A stretch of 64,000 nucleotides of DNA, taken from the NCBI RefSeq assembly GCF_009734185.1, contig NZ_CP046393.1:488501-552500 (forward strand), given 5' to 3'. Source of the stretch: Commensalibacter melissae. Its GTDB lineage: Bacteria > Pseudomonadota > Alphaproteobacteria > Acetobacterales > Acetobacteraceae. The translations under genes and the position numbers were made by a program. The notes beneath the pieces were generated by a model. The model was not told the DNA's origin. It was given only the letters and a program-made list of their open reading frames with translations, and did no database searches. This document shows, one piece after another, positions 1-7,459 of the stretch; positions within the stretch are counted from its first letter, which is position 1; each line of letters starts with the position of its first letter.

Positions 1-1
1 T

Positions 2-553
2 CCTGTTGGAGTTGATAATGTTAGTAATATGACTATTCATGGTTATATTAGAGGAGATCTTGGAGCTTCTGTAGTTTTTGAACATTTTGAATTTGTCGTT
101 CAAAGAGGTACACAATTAGGTAATCATCAGGATGGATCTCCTTTTCATCCTTTTTTAAGTTACGTTTTTAATGGTTGTAGTTTTGTTAATTTAGATGTTT
201 TAAATCAATTATATGGGGGTTGGGAAGGTGCAAGTAATACGATTAAATTTACTAGATGTCATACAGCTGATGAAAATGGTAATCTTGTAACAGAAGGAAA
301 ATTTATTTGTTTAGGTCCAGCTACGACGACTTTAACCGTTGATTTTACTAGATTATCATCTGATACTGAAACATTAAATGGGCATTCATATGAACGTTAT
401 GAAGCAAATGCTGAAGCATTTTTTAAACGTATACGTAATTATCAATCTGCACAAATGCGTCCTGTAGCTTACCGGATGAAAGGTTCTCAACCTGTGGAAA
501 CTTTTTATTATCCCCAAGGTTTGAAAACAAGCTTAGATTTGGACTTTTCTTAA
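2..553 (+). CDS. Phage tail fibre/tip-like protein, 3' end only (5' end outside window)
   Basis: The reading frame is open from the first bases of the window, so this is the C-terminal part (about 183 residues) of a longer protein; the first internal Met is at 29. I do not recognise a named family. Regularly spaced short strands rich in F, V, T and N (for example FNGCSFVNLDV and IKFTRCHTADENGNL) look like a right-handed beta-helix, the usual fold of phage tail-fibre tips and tailspikes. The codons are very AT-rich, unlike the more GC-rich genes at 593-1561 and the start of the fibre gene at 1624, but like the distal half of that fibre gene. The position just upstream of a fibre-adaptor-like gene and a collagen-like fibre supports a phage tail role by inference. 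Confidence 0.5.
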   Translation, partial: PVGVDNVSNMTIHGYIRGDLGASVVFEHFEFVVQRGTQLGNHQDGSPFHPFLSYVFNGCSFVNLDVLNQLYGGWEGASNTIKFTRCHTADENGNLVTEGKFICLGPATTTLTVDFTRLSSDTETLNGHSYERYEANAEAFFKRIRNYQSAQMRPVAYRMKGSQPVETFYYPQGLKTSLDLDFS

Positions 554-592
554 ATATTTTATATATTTTCAAATAGATATGGATAGTTAGCG

Positions 593-1078
593 ATGTATTT
601 AATGCGAACGTTTTTTTTGAACAGCTATTGTGTATACCAGGTACTGAGACGCCCGAAGAGGGAACTGTCTGTATTTCCCCCGAAGAACGTCACATCTTAT
701 CAGGATTACAGCGTTGATTTTTTTCATCGTTTGTCTGATGGGGAAAGGGTTGTATCCGGGACGGTTTTAGTGCATGGCCTGGGATTGAAGGTGGAGAGTG
801 TTCTGGCGCATGACAGGTTTTTAACGGCGTTTATTTCTGGTGGCTGGGCTAGTCATTCTTATTGTCTGACCTATACAGCGCAGACAGACCGGGGCAGGAG
901 CGTAATCCAGGAGATGATTTTGTCCACTTTTGGACATGCCGCAACAGAGCGGAGGGAGGAGAGGTTCATAAGTATGGCTTCCCAGACAAGACCGCCTGAC
1001 ATACGACCGCCATTGAATGGAATAAAGCTTATTGACCGTTATCTTCTTGATGATAACGGTTTTTTTATATGTATCTAA
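593..1078 (+). CDS. Phage fibre-tail adaptor-like protein
   Basis: Encodes 161 residues. The central segment (about residues 23-110), beginning PKRELSVFPPKNVTSYQDYS and continuing through a DGE turn and an FISGG turn, has the pattern of small Ig-like phage proteins annotated as fibre-tail adaptors: a DY-S/L-DF-x-x-x-L-x-DGE motif followed by an alternating strand pattern and a LSGG-type turn. Such proteins link fibres to the tail. The first 20 residues do not fit the family and no good ribosome binding site precedes 593, so the true start may be a later codon or the 5' end may have been altered by recombination. The next gene follows after 15 bp, suggesting co-transcription. Base composition is more GC-rich than the flanking AT-rich fibre-tip sequence. 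Confidence 0.5.
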   Translation: MYLMRTFFLNSYCVYQVLRRPKRELSVFPPKNVTSYQDYSVDFFHRLSDGERVVSGTVLVHGLGLKVESVLAHDRFLTAFISGGWASHSYCLTYTAQTDRGRSVIQEMILSTFGHAATERREERFISMASQTRPPDIRPPLNGIKLIDRYLLDDNGFFICI

Positions 1079-1093
1079 GGGGAAGGAATAGGG

Positions 1094-1561
1094 ATGAGTA
1101 ACAGAAAGAGCGATTGTCAGTGTGAGGGTGTCTGCAATCTGGAGTTTTGCGAGCAGGAAACAATCGTGGCATCAGATCAGGTGACTATGTTAAATTCTAC
1201 GAATGAAATAGGGTTGCAAGATGAGCTGTTGGTTATTCGCAAGGATGGGGAACAGACGCAATTTTATCGTGCCAGGGTTGAAGAGTTTAGTTCAGGGGCA
1301 GCTTTATATTTATTGGAGAAGGCTGTTCAGTCAATGTCCAGGACAGATCCGGCAGATGGCCGTTCCCTATGGCTGAATGAGGGATTTGTCTGTCTGGCCA
1401 GCGGGGATGTATCACGATTTGGTACGGTTTCCCCGCAGGGATTAAGCAGTGCATTAAAAGAGATGTTTGCGATGCTTCCCACCCAGGATCCAGGAGATGG
1501 AAGTCCCTGGATTAACGGAGGTTTTTTAATGAAGGGTTCCGTTAAACAGGTATGTGAATAA
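1094..1561 (+). CDS. Hypothetical protein of the prophage tail module
   Basis: Encodes 155 residues and is not recognised. It opens with a short Cys-rich stretch (Cys at residues 8, 10, 14 and 19: CQCEGVCNLEFC), followed by a mixed alpha/beta sequence with no membrane segment or signal peptide. Two similar phrases, DPADGRSLWLNEGF (about residues 105-118) and DPGDGSPWINGGF (about 132-144), look like an internal repeat of about 27-30 residues. A good ribosome binding site (aaggggaagg) precedes the ATG. It lies between the adaptor-like gene and the collagen-like fibre, 62 bp before the latter, so a tail-fibre assembly or structural role is inferred from position only. Confidence 0.55.
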   Translation: MSNRKSDCQCEGVCNLEFCEQETIVASDQVTMLNSTNEIGLQDELLVIRKDGEQTQFYRARVEEFSSGAALYLLEKAVQSMSRTDPADGRSLWLNEGFVCLASGDVSRFGTVSPQGLSSALKEMFAMLPTQDPGDGSPWINGGFLMKGSVKQVCE

Positions 1562-1623
1562 TAAAGATGGAAATAATAAATTAATTTTACATATAAATTT
1601 CAGTAATCAATAAGGATTAAAAA

Positions 1624-4600
1624 ATGAACTGTGATCAAGGCAGTCGAATTATTATCGTTCCAGCTGGATGTTTGGGACATCGTGAGATTGATCTGCAATG
1701 TAAATCACCATTGGAAAGTGTCTATTACCAGTTTTCAATGGTCAATCGCCTTTCTCCCTCTGATGCAATCAGCTGTGTAAGTGCCCAACCTTCAGATGAG
1801 ACACTTAGTGTTGATCGGATTACGGTATCTGGGCAGACCTTTAAGGCACGTATCAGTGGAGGGACAATGAATACCAAAATCGGTATTCGTTTTTTGGTAA
1901 CCACACGTGCAAATGAGGAACGTGAGTTTGTTGTGACATTGCCAATTATGCCGGAAGGAATCATGGGCAGTGGCGAGGCTGGCAATTATGTATTGGGGGA
2001 TACGGGTCCCCAGGGTCCTCAAGGATGTGCTGCAACGGTTACGGTTGGCAAGGTTTTGCCTACAGAACCTGATGGGGATCCAAAGATTGTCAATTCGGGA
2101 ACCGAGGTGGATGCCGTTCTGGATTTCACCTTGCCCCGTGGTCAGGTTGGGCCTCAGGGTGAGCAGGGCCAGGCCGCGACGGTAAAGATTGGAAACGTTG
2201 TGACAGGTGCGGCAGGGAGTGATGCTGCTGTTGAGAACAGGGGTGATGAGCATAACGTTGTTCTTGATTTTACCATTCCTGAAGGTAGGCAAGGCATACA
2301 GGGGATACAGGGGAAGGCAGGCACGCAAATTCTGTTGTCCAATCGTGATCCTGTTGCCCGTGATGCCAAGGAAAATATTGTCTGGCTCAATGATGTCACA
2401 GGAGATTTGTTTGAAACTGTCTCCCGGGGCGGGGATGCATATAGCTGGCACAAGTCTGGGAATCTGAAGGGGGAGGCTGGAAGTATCATATATACTGGTA
2501 CTGTGGATCCCGTTTACAATGAGGTTTATAAAAAGAGTGATCTCTATTTCAATATTACCAACAGCAACCTGTTCACATTTAATGATAATCAATGGGTCAG
2601 GCTGGCCAATTTGAAAGGAGATCAGGGAGAGAGAGGTTCTTTATGGTTTTTTGCCCAGGAGGATCCTGTAACCTCTTCAAGCTATAGGGTCGGGGATAGT
2701 TTCCTGAATACAGCTTCCAATGATCTGTTTGTTTTCAATGGCACGAATTGGCAAAAGGTTGGAAACCTTCAAGGTAAACAAGGTGATATCGGCCCGCAGG
2801 GATTGCAGGGTGATACTGGCCCGCAGGGACTGCAGGGCATTCAGGGAGAGAAAGGGGAAGCAGGCAAGGACGGCAGGGACGGTTTTGATGGAACCCGCAT
2901 CATCACCAGCCAGCAGGATCCGGATCAGGGAAGCGCCCCCCTAAACCCGAATGTTGTATGGATCAACACGACGAGCTGGGAGGTCAAGCGCACCATTCCG
3001 CATGGAGATAGCTGGGATTGGGTCAGTCTTGGCAGCATCAGGGGTCCCCGTGGTGATACCGGCCCGCAGGGATTGCAGGGTGATACTGGCCCGCAGGGAC
3101 TGCAGGGTATTCAGGGAGAGAAAGGGGAAGCAGGCAAGGACGGCAGGGACGGTTTTGATGGAACCCGCATCATCACCAGCCAGCAGGATCCGGATCAGGG
3201 AAGCGCCCCCCTAAACCCGAATGTTGTATGGATCAACACGACGAGCTGGGAGGTCAAGCGCACCATTCCGCATGGAGATAGCTGGGATTGGGTCAGTCTT
3301 GGCAGCATCAGGGGTCCCCGTGGTGATACCGGCCCGCAGGGATTGCAGGGATTGCAGGGTGAGAAAGGTGCAAAAGGGGATGATGGCTCACGCTGGTATA
3401 GTGGTCATAACTTGCCTGATGCGACAATTGGTCTTAATGATCCCCGTGGTATGCCAAGAGCGGGGGATCAATATCTTTATCTTGATGAAAAGACTGGTGA
3501 GGCCAGCGCCTATATATACACCAATGACAAGACCTGGGGCGGACCTTTAGGAAAAGTTGCGGGACCCCAGGGAAAAGCGGCAACTGTCAGGGTTGTTGAG
3601 CAGGTGCAGCCTTTAAGACCCGATGAGGCGGCAACCATCAAAAATATTGGCGATGAACATGATGCGATCCTGCAGTTCAGCATTCCAAAAGGGGAGAAGG
3701 GGGATGTGGGCCCGATCGGAAAAGAGGGGGCCGCAGCTACCATACGTATAGGAACCGTGACCACCACAGATCCGGATGTCCAGGCATCCGTTCGCAATTC
3801 AGGATCAGAAAATACCGCCGTGCTCGAGTTCTCCATTCCCAAGGGAGAAAAGGGGGACAGCTATACGAATGACGGATCAACTGAACTCAACGTCAAGTCA
3901 ATTCAGTCAGATGGCGGAAAGGTCGGAACAGATGGCGCGGGTAAATTATCCGCTGAAATGTTGGATTATACCATAAAAGTCCCAACTCCATCCCATCAGG
4001 ATGCCTCTTTGGGTAAAGTCGTCGATAAAGTTTTAAATAATGTATCCTTTTCAACATTTACAAATATTTATCAAGAAAAAAAAGAAAATAATGATTTAGA
4101 TGTTAAATGTGTTGCAATTGGATCTGATCGTGAGAAAGCAATTGATAATTGGACACCTCTTTTTGATAAAAATAGTAGAATTGATGGAAACGGGATTAAG
4201 TGTTTCGATAAAGAAACTGGTGAATGGGTCGTTCCTGAAGACGGGATTTTGGATATTAATTATGATATTGCTTTTAGTGATATGTCAGGAAAAAAATATG
4301 TTCCTATAGTAGAAGCGGAAAATTTTTTTAACATTGATATGGCAATCAACAATGAGCTGAATAAAGTTAATGAAATTATAGAAGTGGTTGATCAGCAGGA
4401 AATCACTTCTTACATTAAACCTCTTAAAGAAAATTTAGACTTAGTTTCTGAAGAAACAAAAAATAATCAAATAAAGGTGGATAATAAAACAGATTTAAAA
4501 TCATTTTTTCTTAAATGTGAATATCCAATTATAGATTCAGGAAATTGGAAGACTGTTAAAATCACGCAAGGTATCAATAAAGGTAAAATTGCCTGGTTTG

Positions 4601-6105
4601 ATACAATTTCTAATAAGTATTTAAAAAAAGCTATTGATCATAATGATTACGTTTTTACAGAAGAAATTGTGGAAGCTTATGCAGGGCCAGTAATTTTGAT
4701 TGATGTAGATGTGACAATATCATCGGGTACCGAAGTGTCTGGGATCAGTTTATTAACGAATGTAAATAATAAAAGACAAGATCCATATGTTTTGGTCATT
4801 GAGGAAAATGCAAAAATTTCATATTCAAATATATTTTATAGAAATGTGATATCAAGAGGCAAATCATATCATAACACGTATTCAAGTAGCATGGTTGAAT
4901 TGTATAATAATGCAATATCCTTAAAAGATACCTTGATAATTGTGGGAGAAGTGAAAGCTAAATTTTGTTCAACAAGCAAAACGTGTACAAGCACAAAGGA
5001 TTATTCCTCGCGAGATAATTTGTTTTGGTTTGGAACTGATGGGTATCCTATAGGATTAAAAGGTTACAATAACGCTGAATTTATTTGTCCAATTGTTCCA
5101 TTATTGTCAGAAGATAGTCCAGTATCTCATCCATCTTACTGGTTATTTAAAGATAAAAGTAAATGTTTATATAATAATGCAATGAATACAGATGAAATAA
5201 TTTCATGGGTTAAGGAACATAGTAAACAAAGATTTATTTCCAATAAAACATTGATGTATTTAGGAGACTCAACCAACAACAATTTAGTAATAGATGTTGA
5301 GGAAGTGAAAGATAGCTCTGAAAATATTGTTCTTGATAAAGAAGGATATCCTGTCTTGGTTAATGTTTATCGTGTGGATAACGGTGACGAGATATACAGA
5401 GGAAATGAACCCTTAAATTTAGTCAATTGGAATGAGATAAGATTAAAAAACGGAGCGGTCTTAGATAATATAATTATTTTTAGAACTTATCAATATGATG
5501 AAAATAATAGCATGGGATTGTATCTAGAAACAAATTGTGGAATAAAAAATTCTGAAATATATGGATACAGTCTAATTGATTCTACAACGAGTCGATCAAG
5601 TAATAATTATTATATCTCTGCAGGAGATGTTTCTTATGATATAAAATTAATTTCTGAAAATGATTGTTTTTATGATATAAACGAAACAAAATTTCCAATT
5701 TCGTTATTTGATCGTGATATAATCTATTATGACAGCAACGTGAAAAAAATAACGCAAGGTAAAAGTGATAATAGTAAAATTTTCCATATTACAATAGGTA
5801 GCAGTGGTGATGGATCACAAGAAATACATATTAGTTTACAAGGGGGTAAACTAATAAATCCTTCTATTTCAATTTTTCACCAACATACGATATTTGTTCT
5901 TGATGAATTATCATATAATTTTAAGGAGATAGTTATTGAACCAGAACCCGTTATTGCAACTAATAATATTAAAGGTCAATTAAAAAGAATTGTAAAAAAG
6001 GGGGACAGAATAAAATTGTTAGGTTATTGGTCTTCACAAATTCAGGAATTTTCATCTTTTCCTTTAGGATTAAATAAAGTTAGAACTACATTAAATTTAA
6101 TATAA
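1624..6105 (+). CDS. Collagen-like phage tail fibre protein
   Basis: Encodes 1493 residues. Residues 1 to about 120 form a non-collagen N-terminal domain that would attach the fibre to the virion. From about 125 to 760 there are many short collagen-like Gly-X-Y runs (for example GDTGPQGPQG, GEKGEAGKDGRDG) alternating with two recurring globular motifs: an ATVxxGxV...NxGxxxxAVLDFxxPxG unit and an IxxxxDPxxxxxxNxVWIN unit. Two 90-residue units are repeated almost identically (DNA 2791-3330). From about residue 800 the protein changes to a low-complexity, Asn/Ile/Lys-rich region consistent with a beta-structured receptor-binding tip. The composition break is sharp: by hand count, 2881-2940 has 37/60 G+C and 4441-4500 has 12/60. 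This is the mosaic structure expected of phage fibres that swap tips. The alternative is a bacterial collagen-like adhesin, but there is no signal peptide and the neighbours are phage-like. Confidence 0.75.
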   Translation: MNCDQGSRIIIVPAGCLGHREIDLQCKSPLESVYYQFSMVNRLSPSDAISCVSAQPSDETLSVDRITVSGQTFKARISGGTMNTKIGIRFLVTTRANEEREFVVTLPIMPEGIMGSGEAGNYVLGDTGPQGPQGCAATVTVGKVLPTEPDGDPKIVNSGTEVDAVLDFTLPRGQVGPQGEQGQAATVKIGNVVTGAAGSDAAVENRGDEHNVVLDFTIPEGRQGIQGIQGKAGTQILLSNRDPVARDAKENIVWLNDVTGDLFETVSRGGDAYSWHKSGNLKGEAGSIIYTGTVDPVYNEVYKKSDLYFNITNSNLFTFNDNQWVRLANLKGDQGERGSLWFFAQEDPVTSSSYRVGDSFLNTASNDLFVFNGTNWQKVGNLQGKQGDIGPQGLQGDTGPQGLQGIQGEKGEAGKDGRDGFDGTRIITSQQDPDQGSAPLNPNVVWINTTSWEVKRTIPHGDSWDWVSLGSIRGPRGDTGPQGLQGDTGPQGLQGIQGEKGEAGKDGRDGFDGTRIITSQQDPDQGSAPLNPNVVWINTTSWEVKRTIPHGDSWDWVSLGSIRGPRGDTGPQGLQGLQGEKGAKGDDGSRWYSGHNLPDATIGLNDPRGMPRAGDQYLYLDEKTGEASAYIYTNDKTWGGPLGKVAGPQGKAATVRVVEQVQPLRPDEAATIKNIGDEHDAILQFSIPKGEKGDVGPIGKEGAAATIRIGTVTTTDPDVQASVRNSGSENTAVLEFSIPKGEKGDSYTNDGSTELNVKSIQSDGGKVGTDGAGKLSAEMLDYTIKVPTPSHQDASLGKVVDKVLNNVSFSTFTNIYQEKKENNDLDVKCVAIGSDREKAIDNWTPLFDKNSRIDGNGIKCFDKETGEWVVPEDGILDINYDIAFSDMSGKKYVPIVEAENFFNIDMAINNELNKVNEIIEVVDQQEITSYIKPLKENLDLVSEETKNNQIKVDNKTDLKSFFLKCEYPIIDSGNWKTVKITQGINKGKIAWFDTISNKYLKKAIDHNDYVFTEEIVEAYAGPVILIDVDVTISSGTEVSGISLLTNVNNKRQDPYVLVIEENAKISYSNIFYRNVISRGKSYHNTYSSSMVELYNNAISLKDTLIIVGEVKAKFCSTSKTCTSTKDYSSRDNLFWFGTDGYPIGLKGYNNAEFICPIVPLLSEDSPVSHPSYWLFKDKSKCLYNNAMNTDEIISWVKEHSKQRFISNKTLMYLGDSTNNNLVIDVEEVKDSSENIVLDKEGYPVLVNVYRVDNGDEIYRGNEPLNLVNWNEIRLKNGAVLDNIIIFRTYQYDENNSMGLYLETNCGIKNSEIYGYSLIDSTTSRSSNNYYISAGDVSYDIKLISENDCFYDINETKFPISLFDRDIIYYDSNVKKITQGKSDNSKIFHITIGSSGDGSQEIHISLQGGKLINPSISIFHQHTIFVLDELSYNFKEIVIEPEPVIATNNIKGQLKRIVKKGDRIKLLGYWSSQIQEFSSFPLGLNKVRTTLNLI
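2791..3330 (+). repeat. 270-bp tandem repeat (two near-identical copies, third partial)
   Basis: The block starting ggcccgcagggattgcaggg recurs at 2791, 3061 and 3331, giving a period of 270 bp, exactly 90 codons. The copies at 2791-3060 and 3061-3330 are almost identical (one difference noticed is gcattc versus gtattc in the collagen run); the third diverges after about 20 bp. Being in frame, gain or loss of a copy would lengthen or shorten the fibre shaft without disrupting the gene. The near-identity points to a recent duplication or ongoing unequal recombination. Confidence 0.95.
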
Positions 6106-6457
6106 AATTATAAATTTTTTTATATTCTTATGTATTGGGTGATAAAAACAATTAGTAACAATTTAAAAACATAAAGATTAGTAAAACATTATATGTCAAT
6201 CTGAATAACTTGCACATTATCTTCGATAGAATATCAGGTTATTTGCCAGATAAGATATTTATAATGTTAAATTGTTTTTTATCAATTCTAATTCGAAATT
6301 TCTGACTGCTGATAATCTTTTTTAAATTAATAGCTAAATCCTTCGTTATTTGTTGGACCTTTATGTCAGCAAGAAATGTTAGAAGCAAGTTGAAAACTTA
6401 ATTTTATTCAATAATCACCTGAATAAGGTGATTATCAAATTTTCAAGGTTTGAACAA
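6106..6457. other. AT-rich intergenic gap between fibre gene and membrane-protein trio
   Basis: About 350 bp without a convincing gene. The only structure I see is the perfect hairpin at 6411-6435, listed separately. The sequence is strongly AT-rich and no tail-fibre assembly chaperone gene, often found at this place in phages, could be read. Confidence 0.6.
6411..6435 (+). terminator. Perfect 10-bp hairpin downstream of the fibre gene
   Basis: ATAATCACCT (6411-6420) and AGGTGATTAT (6426-6435) are perfect inverted repeats around a 5-nt loop, GAATA. There is only a weak T-rich tail (caaattttc), so this may be a terminator separating the tail operon from the lysis-like genes, or an operator. 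It overlaps the first possible start (GTG 6428) of the next reading frame, which argues for the later ATG at 6458. Confidence 0.5.
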
Positions 6458-6694
6458 ATGGTTGCAACCGATTTTTTATCACAAGCATTACAATATTTCT
6501 TGAATATTTTACCGGGAAATGTAACTTTCAACTTGATAGCGTTACTTACGTTTAGTGTAACGTTATGCACATTGATTACTAGATTTTGGAAAGAGCCAGA
6601 TAACAAGAATAGATCACATAAATTATGGTCATTTATCAATTTTCTGGCATCTTTTAAATTTCCTAAAAAACATGCGAATATCAGGAAAAAATGA
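6458..6694 (+). CDS. Small membrane protein, holin-like (prophage)
   Basis: Encodes 78 residues from the ATG at 6458, chosen because it has an upstream caagg and because the GTG at 6428 lies inside a hairpin. One clear hydrophobic segment (about residues 20-42, NVTFNLIALLTFSVTLCTLI) is followed by a basic, Lys/Arg-rich tail (FKFPKKHANIRKK). One transmembrane helix plus a charged tail, in a phage lysis position, suggests a holin or pinholin, but no family is recognised. Its end overlaps the start of the next gene by 4 bp, indicating translational coupling. Confidence 0.5.
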   Translation: MVATDFLSQALQYFLNILPGNVTFNLIALLTFSVTLCTLITRFWKEPDNKNRSHKLWSFINFLASFKFPKKHANIRKK

Positions 6695-7113
6695 TGAAAA
6701 GAAAATTATATAGATCTCTTTATCATCATGAACATTGGTTTGCAGAATGGTGGAGTGCGACCTTACTTTTAAGTGCCGGTATTTATGTGATTATAATACC
6801 GGAAAATGAAATTTTTCATCCATTTTTTATCCAGGATTATTTAAAAATTATATCCAACCAAGTTTGGTATAGTTTATTTATTTTTATAGGATTTGTCCAA
6901 TTTGCGGTTTTATCATATGAAAGCCTGTTGGGACGGGTCACTGCAGCTTTTTTTGCATCAACCTTGATTATTTGGGAAACATTAAACAATTTTGTTTATG
7001 GATCACAATCGCATTTTTGTTTATTTGCCTGGGGAATATTTGCTTTGATTAACCTTTACGCTCTGGCACGTATATTGTCAGGAGTAGAGCGGGTTTATGA
7101 ATACAATTTATGA
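6691..7113 (+). CDS. Polytopic small membrane protein, prophage lysis-module candidate
   Basis: Encodes 140 residues with about four hydrophobic segments (roughly residues 23-40, 57-77, 80-100 and 105-128), a His-rich N-terminus (LYHHEHWFAEWW) and a short charged C-terminus. It overlaps the upstream small gene by 4 bp and the downstream 54-residue gene by 17 bp, so the three probably act together. Similar tryptophan-rich small membrane proteins occur beside holins in prophages; that link is from memory and unverified. No catalytic motif is seen, and no endolysin gene is intact in the window. Confidence 0.5.
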   Translation: MMKRKLYRSLYHHEHWFAEWWSATLLLSAGIYVIIIPENEIFHPFFIQDYLKIISNQVWYSLFIFIGFVQFAVLSYESLLGRVTAAFFASTLIIWETLNNFVYGSQSHFCLFAWGIFALINLYALARILSGVERVYEYNL

Positions 7114-7261
7114 ATTAATTAAATGGTGGTGGCAAAATAATGTTGAATGGATTAGATTACATGATCCATGGGTTATTCCTGTAATAGCTATATCTATTCC
7201 ATTAAGTATGATTATACGGATGATATGTGTTATTATAAAAATTTTGTGTAAGAAATATTAA
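7097..7261 (+). CDS. 54-residue membrane protein, third member of the overlapping trio
   Basis: The ATG at 7097 lies inside the end of the preceding gene and the frame runs 54 codons to a TAA at 7259-7261. The product starts MNTIYELIKWWWQNNVEW, has one hydrophobic helix (about residues 28-48, WVIPVIAISIPLSMIIRM) and a basic end (KILCKKY). Overlap with the upstream gene, one membrane helix and the position suggest a further holin or spanin-like component. It has no lipobox, so it is not an o-spanin. It is probably often missed because of its size. Confidence 0.45.
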   Translation: MNTIYELIKWWWQNNVEWIRLHDPWVIPVIAISIPLSMIIRMICVIIKILCKKY

Positions 7262-7459
7262 TTTATTAAAATTATTTCTTAAATAAAATTAATATTGAAT
7301 GTATCATTCTTAAATAATAATATATTAAATGTGTAGAGATTTTACAGTAAATATTTGAAATTATTTAATTTCTATCATTTATTTTATGTAAAATTTTAAA
7401 CATTACAAAATAATAACATCACAAAAAATTATTTATTAATATATTACAAAGTCAAAAAA

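Noticed and set aside
1792-2592. 266-codon frame on the minus strand
   Set aside because: It lies wholly inside the collagen-like fibre gene; repetitive Gly-X-Y codons open the opposite strand by chance, and the translated product is low-complexity without a family.
2791-3400. CRISPR-like repetition
   Set aside because: The repeats are contiguous 270-bp coding units, not short repeats with unique spacers.
2720-3550. Set of + frames with identical repeats
   Set aside because: Shadow frames of the 270-bp tandem repeat in the fibre gene, repeated only because the DNA is repeated.
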